From JAMIFV01 sp035906055 (lineage in GTDB: Bacteria; Pseudomonadota; Alphaproteobacteria; Rickettsiales; JABCZZ01), in assembly GCA_035906055.1 (NCBI GenBank), contig JAMIFV010000028.1:1-64000 (forward strand): a stretch of 64,000 bases of DNA, read 5' to 3'. Positions 24,214 through 33,900 of this stretch are shown here, piece by piece. Position 1 is the first letter of the stretch. Each line of letters opens with the position of its first letter. Made by a program: the position numbers and the translations under genes. Below the pieces are notes generated by a model. That model was not told the DNA's origin and ran no database searches. It saw nothing but the letters and a program-made list of their open reading frames with translations.

Positions 24214-24837
24214 ATGATAATACCTGTAACGCTGACACTCGTGCAGTCAGTTGCCCATGCCGAAGAATCTCTGAGGGTGGGCGATATTGTCTTTAATCAC
24301 ATTGATACGCTGGTCTTTCGCAAAGTAGCTGAAGATACAAAAGGCTGGGCAAATCATGTAGGCATCATTATCGATGTATCCGGCAAAGAGCCGATAGTGG
24401 CCGAAAGTAAGTTCCCTTTTTCTACCACCATGCCGCTCAGCAGGTTCATCAAACGCTCCAAGAACGGTAAGGTCGAGATCAAGCGTTTTTTCCAGCCTCT
24501 ATCGGAAGATGAGCAGGAAAAGATAAAAACTGCAGCACTCAGCAGGCTTGGCATTTTTTATGATACGGGATTCAACCTGCATTCTAAAAAACAGTTCTGC
24601 TCACGTTTTGTCTATGAAGTGGTGAGTGAAGCAACAGGCAGAAGGTTGGGCGATATTGAGACACTTGCCGAATTATTCAAAAGCAATCCAGGCGCCGATA
24701 TTACCTTCTGGAAATTCTGGTATTTTGGCATGATACCGTGGGATCGCGAGACGGTAACCCCCACCAGCCAGCTTGTGAGCGACCAGCTTTACACGGTGGT
24801 CAGTGGCCAAAATGGCAATTACTCTGTGCCGCATTGA
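24214..24837 (+). CDS. YiiX/YebB-like permuted papain-fold hydrolase, secreted
   Basis: 207 residues. N-terminal signal-like segment ending in VAHA. The pattern LRVGDIVFNHIDTLVFRKVAED, then WANHVGIIID with the His, and later GFNLHSKKQFCSRFVYEVVSEATG with the Cys, matches the circularly permuted NlpC/P60-type family that includes YiiX and YaeF. Such proteins are thought to cut amide or ester bonds in lipid or peptide substrates at the envelope. Located after dgkA and a shortened paralogue, before the acyltransferase fusion; a lipid-linked setting is suggestive only. Confidence 0.7.
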   Translation: MIIPVTLTLVQSVAHAEESLRVGDIVFNHIDTLVFRKVAEDTKGWANHVGIIIDVSGKEPIVAESKFPFSTTMPLSRFIKRSKNGKVEIKRFFQPLSEDEQEKIKTAALSRLGIFYDTGFNLHSKKQFCSRFVYEVVSEATGRRLGDIETLAELFKSNPGADITFWKFWYFGMIPWDRETVTPTSQLVSDQLYTVVSGQNGNYSVPH

Positions 24838-24924
24838 TGGGAGTGTAATACCGGCCATCTCATACAACTAGTTATTGTCTAAGCGCGTACAGAGGTTTAC
24901 ATTACAGCCGCTTACCAAGGAAAG

Positions 24925-27900
24925 ATGCATATGGCGCTCCCGACATTACTCCGCACCCGTCGTTTTTTACCGCTTTTCATCACGCAGTTTTTAGGCGCGT
25001 TCAACGACAATTTGTTCAAGAACGCGCTGGTGGCGCTGGTCACGTATCGCCTTGTGAGCGAGGCAGGGCAGGCGGGCCAGGTGCATGTGATTCTCGCGGG
25101 CGCGTTCTTCATCCTGCCGTTTTTTCTTTTCTCGGCCACCGCAGGCCAGCTGGCAGACAAATACGACAAGGCGATGCTGGCGCAATATACCAAGCTCGGT
25201 GAGATATTCATCATGCTGGTGGCGAGCGCCGCGTTCCTGCTCGGCAATGTGTGGTTCCTGCAATTCGTGCTGTTCTGCCTCGGCGTGCAGGCGGCGTTCT
25301 TCGGCCCCATCAAATATGCGTTGCTGCCCCAGCACTTGCGCGAAGAAGAGCTTATCTCCGGCAATGCCTACATTGAAGCGGGCACGTTCCTTGCCATTCT
25401 GCTTGGCACGATCGTGGGCAACCTGCTTGGTGCCACTCCCAGCATGGACATGTTGCTCTGCGCGCTGATGATGGCCTGCGCGTTTGCCGGTTATGTGAGC
25501 AGCCTGCGTATTCCGCCTGCCGCAGCGCCTGTGCCGAATCTTGAAGTTGGCTGGAACCTCTGGCGCGAGACATGGCGCATTGTGGGGTTAAGCCGCAAAC
25601 GCCGCGACGTGTTTCTTTCCATCCTCGGCAATTCATGGTTCTGGTTCGTGGGCGCTACGTTCCTGAGCCAGCTTCCTACCTATACCAAAGAGATGATCCA
25701 CGGCGATGAAACCGTGTTCGCCCTGCTGCTGACCATGTTCTCGGTGGGCATTGCGGCGGGCTCGTTCCTGTGCAACAAGCTGCTGCGCGGACAGATACAG
25801 GCCACGTATGTTCCTCCCGCCGCGCTCGCGCTTTCCGTATTCGCGCTCGACCTGTATTTCGCAAGCTCCCACACCCCGCAGGCGGCAGGCGATGTGCTCT
25901 TCACCGCCTCGCAGTTCCTGCAGTTTGCGGCTAGCTGGCGCATATTGTTCGATCTCTTCATGATCGCGGTTTCCGCCGGTGTGTTCATCGTGCCGCTCTA
26001 TGCCATCATGCAGGAAATGAGCCCGCCGGAAGAACGCGCGCGTGTGATCGCCGCCAATAACATCATCAATGCCGTGTTCATGGTGGGGTCGGCCATCGCC
26101 ACGCTGGTGATGGTGAAGATGCAATTCACCATCCCGCAGATATTCCTCACGGTTGCCATCCTCAATGCCGGTGTGGCGGTGTATATCTGCAAGCTCCTGC
26201 CGGATGCTTTGATACGTTCCATCGCCCGCTTCGTGCTGAGGGTGCTGTATCGCGTGGAAGTGAAAGGCATGGCGCATTACGAAGCGGCGGGCGACCGCGT
26301 GCTGCTGGTGGCCAACCATACCTCGTTCCTCGATGCGGCGTTGATTGCCGCCTACCTGCCGGAAAAGATAACGTTTGCCGTGAACACGCATATCGCCCGC
26401 CAGTGGTGGATAAAGCCGTTCCTTTCGCTGGTGGACGCTTATCCGCTCGACCCCACCAACCCGCTGGCGACCAAGTCGCTGATCGAAGCCATCCGCAGCA
26501 ACCGCAAATGCATGATCTTCCCGGAAGGGCGCATCACCATCACCGGCTCGCTGATGAAAATCTATGAAGGCCCGGCGATGATCGCCGACAAATCCCGCGC
26601 GATGGTGCTGCCCATCCGCATTGACGGCGCGCAATATACGCCGTTCTCGCGGCTGCGGGGCAAAGTGCGCCTGCGCTGGTTCCCGCGTATCACGCTCACC
26701 GTTCTGCCGCCGCGCCAGCTCCATGTGGATGACGAGATAAAAGGCCGCCGCCGCAGGCAGGTGGCAGGCGGGCAGCTTTACGACCTGATGGCGCAGATGA
26801 TGTTCGACAGCAGCGAAAAGCAGGTGACGCTGTTTGATACGCTGCTCACGGCGAGAGCCATTCACGGCGGCAGGCACCTGATCGTGGAAGATATTGAACG
26901 CAGGCCGCTTTCTTACGGCAAATTCATCCGCGCCAGCTTCGTGCTGGGGCGTGCCATAGGCCGCGTCTGCGGCGAGCAGAGGGCGGCCGCCCTGCTGCTG
27001 CCTTCGGCCAGTTCCACCGCGCTCACCTTCTTTGCGCTGCATGCCTATGGCCGCACGCCCGCCATGCTCAACTTCACCGCTGGCGGCGCGCAGATCGTCA
27101 TCGCGTGCAAAACCGCGCTCATCACCACCGTCATCACCTCGCGCCGTTTTGTAGAGGTGGGTAAGCTGGAAAAGGTCATCAACGAACTGCGCCACGCGCA
27201 TATCGAAGTGGCGTACCTTGAGGACATCCGTAACGATCTGCGCACCGGCGACAAGCTGATAGGTTCGCTCTGCGCCTTCTTCCCGCGCGCGGCGTTCAGA
27301 TTCACCAGCGAGGCGGATGCGGAAGACCCGGCGGTCATTCTGTTCACCTCCGGTTCCGAAGGCACGCCCAAAGGCGTGGTGCTCTCGCACACCAACCTGC
27401 AGGCCAACCGCCAGCAGCTTGCCTCGCGTGTGGATTTCGGGCCGCAGGATATCGTGTTCAACTGCCTGCCGATGTTCCACGCCTTCGGCCTGACTGCAGG
27501 CACGCTGCTGCCACTGCTTTCGGGCATCCGCGCGTTCTATTATCCTTCGCCGCTGCATTACCGCATCGTGCCGGAACTGGTGTACGATACCAACGCCACC
27601 ATCATGTTTGGCACCGACACGTTCCTCTCCGGCTATGCGCGTATGGCGCATCCTTATGACTTCCACTCCGTGCGTTATGTGTTCGCAGGCGCTGAGAAGC
27701 TGAAGGAGGAAACCCGCCGCGTATTCGCCGAGAAATTCGGCGTGCGCATTTTTGAAGGCTACGGTGCAACTGAAACTGCACCCGTGCTTTCCACCAACAC
27801 GCCCATGCAGAACCGCGCGGGCACGGTGGGGCGTTTCATGCCCGGCATGGAATATGTACTGGAGCGCGTGCCCGGCATTGACGAAGGCGGCAAGCTCTGG

Positions 27901-28401
27901 GTGCGCGGCCCTAATATCATGATGGGTTACTTAAAGGCCGACGAGCCGGGCATATTGCAGCCGCCGAAAGACGACTGGTATGACACGGGCGACATCGTGA
28001 ATGTGGATGCGGACGGTTATATATCCATCAAGGGGCGCACCAAGCGCTTCGCCAAGATCGCCGGTGAAATGGTGTCGCTGACCGCCGTGGAGTCTGCCAT
28101 CAGCGCGCTGTGGCCGCAGGCGCTGCATGCGGTGGTAACCGTGCCCGATGCCAAGAAGGGCGAGCAGATCGTGCTGCTGACCAGCCAGCCTATGGCCGCG
28201 CGTGATGTGATCGCGGAGTATTACCGCCAGATCCAGATGACCGAGTTGGCGCTACCCCGCCGCGTGCTGGTGCTGCAAAACATGCCGATACTGGGCACCG
28301 GCAAGATGGACTACCAGAAGGCCAAGGCCATCGCGCTGGAAGACGCCGCCGATCAGAAAAGCCTGTTTAACGAGGGGGCGCAACCGGTGCTTGCTAATTA
28401 A
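24925..28401 (+). CDS. aas: LplT-PlsC-acyl-ACP synthetase fusion (Aas-type phospholipid remodelling enzyme)
   Basis: 1158 residues with three parts. 1-430: 12-helix MFS lysophospholipid transporter (FLPLFITQFLGAFNDNLFKN, the LplT signature). 440-620: PlsC acyltransferase (NHTSFLDAALIAAYLPE, FPEGRITITGSLMKIYEG). 640-1158: AMP-forming acyl-ACP synthetase (ILFTSGSEGTPKGVVLSHTN, FEGYGATETAPVLSTN, YDTGDIVNVDADGYISIKGR). In E. coli LplT and Aas are separate proteins that bring in lysophospholipids and re-acylate them; the full fusion is known in several Proteobacteria. Two in-frame ATGs (24925 and 24931) follow AAGGAAAG; the choice is open. Confidence 0.92.
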   Translation: MHMALPTLLRTRRFLPLFITQFLGAFNDNLFKNALVALVTYRLVSEAGQAGQVHVILAGAFFILPFFLFSATAGQLADKYDKAMLAQYTKLGEIFIMLVASAAFLLGNVWFLQFVLFCLGVQAAFFGPIKYALLPQHLREEELISGNAYIEAGTFLAILLGTIVGNLLGATPSMDMLLCALMMACAFAGYVSSLRIPPAAAPVPNLEVGWNLWRETWRIVGLSRKRRDVFLSILGNSWFWFVGATFLSQLPTYTKEMIHGDETVFALLLTMFSVGIAAGSFLCNKLLRGQIQATYVPPAALALSVFALDLYFASSHTPQAAGDVLFTASQFLQFAASWRILFDLFMIAVSAGVFIVPLYAIMQEMSPPEERARVIAANNIINAVFMVGSAIATLVMVKMQFTIPQIFLTVAILNAGVAVYICKLLPDALIRSIARFVLRVLYRVEVKGMAHYEAAGDRVLLVANHTSFLDAALIAAYLPEKITFAVNTHIARQWWIKPFLSLVDAYPLDPTNPLATKSLIEAIRSNRKCMIFPEGRITITGSLMKIYEGPAMIADKSRAMVLPIRIDGAQYTPFSRLRGKVRLRWFPRITLTVLPPRQLHVDDEIKGRRRRQVAGGQLYDLMAQMMFDSSEKQVTLFDTLLTARAIHGGRHLIVEDIERRPLSYGKFIRASFVLGRAIGRVCGEQRAAALLLPSASSTALTFFALHAYGRTPAMLNFTAGGAQIVIACKTALITTVITSRRFVEVGKLEKVINELRHAHIEVAYLEDIRNDLRTGDKLIGSLCAFFPRAAFRFTSEADAEDPAVILFTSGSEGTPKGVVLSHTNLQANRQQLASRVDFGPQDIVFNCLPMFHAFGLTAGTLLPLLSGIRAFYYPSPLHYRIVPELVYDTNATIMFGTDTFLSGYARMAHPYDFHSVRYVFAGAEKLKEETRRVFAEKFGVRIFEGYGATETAPVLSTNTPMQNRAGTVGRFMPGMEYVLERVPGIDEGGKLWVRGPNIMMGYLKADEPGILQPPKDDWYDTGDIVNVDADGYISIKGRTKRFAKIAGEMVSLTAVESAISALWPQALHAVVTVPDAKKGEQIVLLTSQPMAARDVIAEYYRQIQMTELALPRRVLVLQNMPILGTGKMDYQKAKAIALEDAADQKSLFNEGAQPVLAN

Positions 28402-28488
28402 TTAAGTGCCGGGCATTGAATAATACTATATAATACGGGGCAGGGGCTCATGCAGGGCGTCTACGGTAAATCGTTGTAAAACATAACT

Positions 28489-30738
28489 ATGTCTTCAGGC
28501 GCGGCGCATTCAGGCCCACAACGTTATAATAATATACTCCTCGCTTTAGGCTTGCTGACCGGCGTTACCGTCAACGTCAATTTCATCTCGTCGCTGGCGT
28601 ACTTCCTCACCCAGAACGATCCGATATTCCTCTTATACCTTACGGTCGGCAGCGTAACCATCATCGCGCTGCTCATGCGCTGGCAGGCGGTGCGGGAAAC
28701 CAAGTTCGTCAAGCTGGCCATCGCTGTGATAGTGGTGGTGTGCCTGCTGCAGTCGCTGCTGATACTGCCGATATTTTCTCCCGTCATTAAAGCATTCATG
28801 TGGGCGGGTTCGGCCATTTTCTGCCGCTCGGCGCTTAAATGGATACTGACGGAACTGGCGCTTCGCCACCTCAACCCGTCGGAAGCCAAGATCACCATTT
28901 TCCACAACGCCACGACCTACGAAGTGGGCACGCTCGCGGTGATGGTGACGCTCACCTACCTGCTGCGCAATGTGCTCGGGCATGAACAGATACTGTGGAT
29001 CGTGCTGATCCTCATGCTGTTGTACGGCGCCATCCTCACGCTGTACTTCATGCCGTGGCACAGCCGCGAGATACGCTTTGAGCGCACCCCGCCCAAGACC
29101 GATGAGGCCGATCCCATCATGGCGGCGGCGCGCAGGTTCACGCCGTTCGCTGGCCTGATGTTCGCGTTTCTGGGCTTGTGCGAAATGGTGCCCGACTACG
29201 CGTATAAATATTTCTTCAAGCAGGAACTGGCCGATTTCAGCGCGCTGCAGTTCACGCTGGCTAAAATATATATGTACGCGAGCCTTATCCTCATTGTCAG
29301 CTCCGTGTTCGTGACCAGGATTATCCGCACGTACCATATCTCGCCGGTCACACTCATCATGTTTACACTGCTTACCAATGCCGTGCTGGCCAATTACTGC
29401 CTGCACCAGCCTTCGGTGGAGCGTTTTACCGTGTTTGCGGTGGTGTTCATGGTGCTGCTGAAGCTCTGCACGCAGACGGCTTCGCAACTCATACTGTCGT
29501 TCTTTTCCAGCGCCGTGCGCCAGAAATTCAATTCGCTGCAGACTATATGCTACTGGATCATTCCCAACCTGCTGCTGGCGCTCGCGGTGAGTTACGGCGA
29601 CAGGGTGACGCCGGAATATTTCATCGTGATACTGCTTACCGGTTTCAAGGTGGTGTGCCTGCTGTGTTTTGCCAGCCTCATCCTGTTCCACCGCAAGCTC
29701 GTGGCGTTCTTCTATGAGGTGATACAGACCGGGCGCAAGGAGTCCACATTGCTGGCGGTGGAGGCGCTTTCCTACCTCAAGCCGTTTCAGGTGGATAAAC
29801 GCCTGCTGGAGCTGCTGGCGCAGAACCCCAAGAAGCTGCTGAAGATCAATATCATCATGTCGCTGGGCTATAGCGGCAGCCGCAACCAGGAAGCATTCGA
29901 CAAGATCGTGCAGGAATTCCAGAACAGCAAGGAAGAGGTGCAGGTGGCCATCATCCATGCCATTTCGCATTTTCGCGGGTATGAGCGCGTCAAGTTCCTC
30001 ATCAACGTGCTGATCGGCAGGCAGCAGAAAGTAACGCAGTATGTGCGCATCAACGCATCGCGCTTTCTCGTGCATATGTATGGTAAGAAGACCATTCCCA
30101 TCCTGCTGGTGGGGCTGGACGATCCAGACCCGCGCACCAAGGCCGACGTGCTGGAGGCGCTGGGCTGGTTAAAGCAGCGCGATCTGGTGCCGCTCTTCAA
30201 AAAATACGTTGAGCACACCAACCCGCGCGTGCGTGCCAACGCCATTATCGCGCTGTTGCGCTTCAAGAAGCTGGCACCCGTATACTTCAGGCATCTGGAC
30301 GCGATGTTGCAGGATGAAAACATGAACATCGTGGCGTCCGGCCTTTACGTTATAGGCTATCACCGCCTGCGCAGCCACACTGAGGCGCTGCTGGCGCTGA
30401 GCAGCGAGCCTGTCGCCACGCACCCTCTCGTATCGCGCGGCATTGCGTGGAGCCTCACGCGGCTGGGGCACCCGGAAGGCGTGCGGCATTTCATCAACCT
30501 GTTCGTGGCGATAGACGGCACGAATGAATCGCTCGCGTTCCTGCATCTGTTCTCGCAGCTTGACCACCGCACCAAGTTCGCCATCTTTGAAGCGCTGCTG
30601 CGTCATCACCAGCTGCGCCCTGAAAGTTTCGATATGGGCAAGCTGTTTGCGTTCCTCAAATCGTCGGAATTCGACTTTCATGAAGAGATGAACTTCATGT
30701 CGCTGCAGCTGGAACGCGACGAATCCCGTCCATCTTAA
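28489..30738 (+). CDS. NTT/MFS-like membrane transporter with C-terminal HEAT repeats
   Basis: 749 residues. The first 420 residues have 11-12 hydrophobic helices resembling the nucleotide-transporter (NTT, ADP/ATP translocase) or MFS fold. From about 440 on, paired helices with conserved Asp, Arg and Pro at HEAT positions appear: ESTLLAVEALSYLKPFQVDKRL, VQVAIIHAISHFRGYERVKFL, IPILLVGLDDPDPRTKADVLEALGWL and NPRVRANAIIALLRFKKLAP, cited in short pieces. A soluble interaction platform is thus attached to a transporter-like core. The substrate is not known, and similarity to NTT proteins is weak enough that nucleotide transport is not claimed. Starts 87 bases after aas. Confidence 0.65.
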   Translation: MSSGAAHSGPQRYNNILLALGLLTGVTVNVNFISSLAYFLTQNDPIFLLYLTVGSVTIIALLMRWQAVRETKFVKLAIAVIVVVCLLQSLLILPIFSPVIKAFMWAGSAIFCRSALKWILTELALRHLNPSEAKITIFHNATTYEVGTLAVMVTLTYLLRNVLGHEQILWIVLILMLLYGAILTLYFMPWHSREIRFERTPPKTDEADPIMAAARRFTPFAGLMFAFLGLCEMVPDYAYKYFFKQELADFSALQFTLAKIYMYASLILIVSSVFVTRIIRTYHISPVTLIMFTLLTNAVLANYCLHQPSVERFTVFAVVFMVLLKLCTQTASQLILSFFSSAVRQKFNSLQTICYWIIPNLLLALAVSYGDRVTPEYFIVILLTGFKVVCLLCFASLILFHRKLVAFFYEVIQTGRKESTLLAVEALSYLKPFQVDKRLLELLAQNPKKLLKINIIMSLGYSGSRNQEAFDKIVQEFQNSKEEVQVAIIHAISHFRGYERVKFLINVLIGRQQKVTQYVRINASRFLVHMYGKKTIPILLVGLDDPDPRTKADVLEALGWLKQRDLVPLFKKYVEHTNPRVRANAIIALLRFKKLAPVYFRHLDAMLQDENMNIVASGLYVIGYHRLRSHTEALLALSSEPVATHPLVSRGIAWSLTRLGHPEGVRHFINLFVAIDGTNESLAFLHLFSQLDHRTKFAIFEALLRHHQLRPESFDMGKLFAFLKSSEFDFHEEMNFMSLQLERDESRPS

Positions 30739-30991
30739 CTTTTTTCCATTCACGAGAATATATCACGATATATCGAATACACCTTTGGTTGTATTTGATT
30801 AATTTATTATAGCTTTCAAAATATATTTATCTAAATAACCATATAATAAATAATAATATAGTCTCATAATGAGGAGGGACTTATTACACTTATACGTGTA
30901 TAATTAACCCATCATTAAGCAATCTGTGATTGTATATACTGACTTTCACACGAACTCGTAACAGCGCTGAATCTTTTAGTAAGGAGACGTT
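30739..30991. promoter_or_regulatory. AT-rich leader of the type I secretion/phosphorelay operon
   Basis: 253 bases, clearly more AT-rich than the surroundings. It holds TTAA-CCCATCA-TTAA at 30904-30918, small inverted repeats (ATATAT...ATATAT near 30760-30775; TACAC...GTGTA near 30885-30900), and AAGGAG 6 bases before the ATG at 30992. Promoter position cannot be fixed by eye. Confidence 0.5.
30904..30918. promoter_or_regulatory. Candidate CtrA-binding site, TTAA-N7-TTAA
   Basis: Exact match to the alphaproteobacterial CtrA consensus (TTAA, seven bases, TTAA), centred about 80 bases before the first codon of the secretion operon. A match to eight fixed bases is expected about once by chance in a window this size, and more often in AT-rich DNA, so the placement rather than the match itself is the argument. 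The nearby TrcR and MipZ genes show that a Caulobacter-type cell-cycle network is plausible here. Confidence 0.4.
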
Positions 30992-33900
30992 ATGGCAGGA
31001 TTGGACAGGGCCTATAGCAGCAATACCCCCATCGTAAACGGTGACAACGATGCAGAGGGTAACTTTGACCGTTTGACCGTATTGCAGGATGTCGCGCACA
31101 GTGACCTTTCCGCCAAAGCGTATTTTGCCGAGGAGCTCGTGCCGTCTGACGGCAACCCGGCGGCAGTGACCACTGCGATCGACGAGATACTCGGCATACG
31201 TAATTATGGCGGCCTTTCCAGTGACGGTGTGGCAAATGCCGCAGGCAGCGCGAATCTTCTGCTCTCGGCTCTGGTGCGCAAGGCTGTGCAGGCCGATGAA
31301 GCCACTGCCAGGATCGCTTTCTCTGACACCGTGCATCATACATCGCCTGCCATTGAGTCAGCTGTCTCTGGCGAAACGCCGCAGACACTGGCGCGTAGCG
31401 GATATTACAAAACCCCGCCGGAAGGCGGGCCTGATCCTTTGCCGACTCCGGTTCCCACTCCAGGGCCTACTCCGGGGCCTACTCCCAGTCCCACTTCGGG
31501 TCCCGGCCCCGTTGATCCGCCTTCCAATACACCCCATCCCATCGTCGATCTTGACCTTGGCATAAACACGCGTGATCCGTCCATCTCGCTGGGGCTGGTT
31601 ATCGACCCCACCGGCACCACGTTATTGGATCTCGACGCCACGGTGGAGACCATCGCCAACACCAGCGCCTCGCTTGCCGCTACCGTAGACACGCTCATTC
31701 AGGGCACGACGCAGATAACAGCAAATGTGGCAAGCGATCTCGTGAACGGCCTGCACGGCACGGTGGGCAACGTGATAAACCTCGTTACGGGCACGGGCGG
31801 CACTACCCCTATCATCAGCCTTAATACGGCGAATAACCTGCTGTCCGATCCCGGCGGCATACTTTCCAAGACCACGCTGGGTATTGATCTTAGCGGCGAC
31901 ACGCTGCTCGATGTGAACGCGACCGTTCATACTGTTGCCAATACTGCTGCGAGCCTGCACGCGAAAGTGGATACGCTGCTCAGCGGCGGCGATATTGTTC
32001 CCAACGCAGTGACGGAACTGAGTACCCTGCTTACCAGCCTGCCCGCATTGCAGCCGGGCAGTTCTGAAGGGCCAATACTCAGCATCGATTCCGCAACCGA
32101 CCTGCTCTGCGATCCCACGAAAATTATGACTGACCTCACGCTGGGCATTGACCCGGGCGGCAGCACATTGCTTGATGTGGGCGCGACGCTGGATACGGTT
32201 GCCGATACTGCCGCAGGTATACAGGGCGTGGTGGAAAATCTCACCAGCGGTGCGGATATCACCACTGATCTTACGTCCGCGCTTGCTCAAACGCTGGGCG
32301 GCCCTGGCGAAGCCGGGTTGCCGGACATCAACCCCGGCAGCGACGACGCGCCCATTATCAGCCTGCAATCCGCCAACAACCTGCTGGAAGACCCCACCAG
32401 CGAGATCACTGATACATTGCTGGTGATTAACCCCAACGGCAATACGTTGCTGGATACGAACGCCACGCTTGATACTATTGCGGACACCAGTGCCGATGCG
32501 CAAGTGCTGCTGGAGAACCTGATCAGCGGCGGCGACGTGGTGGCAGCAGTCACCAGCCAGCTTGACGATATGCTCGGCTTGTCCACACAGTCACCGCCGG
32601 ATGCGGGTGCGCTTGTGGAAGCCGTGACGGACGGGCTTGCCAATGCTGATACGATTGCCGACAGCATAGCGGATGTGGGCATCGGCGAAGATCCGGCAGC
32701 GGTTGTCACGGAAGGGGTGACGCACCTGCTGAATGCCGCGCTTGACCCGCAACCCGGCAATGGCGGCGAAACGCCCGTTATCAGCGCGGAGAGTATCAAT
32801 AATGTACTTTCTGATCCCACCGGCGAAATCACCGATACGGTGATAACGGTCATTCCCGGCGGTGACACGCTTCTGGAAGCAAACGCAGCGCTGGATACCG
32901 TGGCCGATATCGCTGCGGATACGCAAGCGGCGGTGGAGAACCTTGCAGGCACTCCAGACATCGTGGCGACGTTTACCAGCGCCCTTCAGGATATGCCGGA
33001 TACCCTTTCCGGCGATACGGGTGACATGCTGCCGGATGTGCAGGGCATGGAAGAAACGCTGGCAAATGTGGCAGGCGGCGTGACGGAGTTTCTTGCTGAC
33101 CCCGCTTCCATAGTGCCGCAGGGTGATCCCGTCGGCTTGATGCCCGATGATCCCGCCGTTATCGTGCAGCAGCTGGTGGAAACCGTTACCGGAAGCGATG
33201 ACATTATAAACACTGTCACCAATGAACTGGCCGAACTGCTGGGCGCCCAGACCTGGCAGGGCGGCAACGGCGAAACCATCACTAACATTGATACGATAAG
33301 CGATATTCTCTCCGGTCCCGCGAGCCTGTTCTGCGATACGGATATCAATATAGACCCTGCCGGTGACACGCTTCTGGAAGCAAATGCAGCGCTGGATACC
33401 GTGGCCGATATCGCTGCGGATACACAGGCGGCGGTGGAGAACCTTGCAGGCACTCCAGACATCGTGGCGACGCTTACCAGCGCCTTTCAGGATATGCCGG
33501 ATACCCTTTCCGGCGATACGGGTGGCATGCTGCCGGATGTGCAGGGCGTGGAAGAAACGCTGGCGAATGTGGCAGGCGGCGTGACGGAGTTTCTTGCTGA
33601 CCCCGCTTCCATAGTGCCGCAGGGTGATCCCGTCGGCTTGATGCCCGATGATCCCGCCGTTATCGTGCAGCAACTGGTGGAAACCATCACCGGCAACGGC
33701 GACATTGCGAGCGCCGTTACCCATGAACTGACCGAACTGCTGACTCCTCAGACCGGGCAGGGCGGTGCGAACGACGCGCCCATTATCAATGTTGATACTG
33801 TAAGTGATGTCCTCTCTAATCCTGCAAGCCTGTTTTTCGATACGGATACTGTCACTATTGACCAAGCTGGCACCGCGCTGACGGACGTGAATACAGCGCT

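Noticed and set aside
25633..27666. 677-codon minus-strand frame inside the LplT-PlsC-synthetase gene
   Set aside because: The opposite frame matches three well-known domains without a break; the antisense product is Arg/His/Gln-rich with no recognisable motif, typical of GC-rich antisense shadows.
28633..30075. 480-codon minus-strand frame inside the transporter-HEAT gene
   Set aside because: Very rich in His, Gln and Arg, no motif; the sense protein has clear membrane helices.
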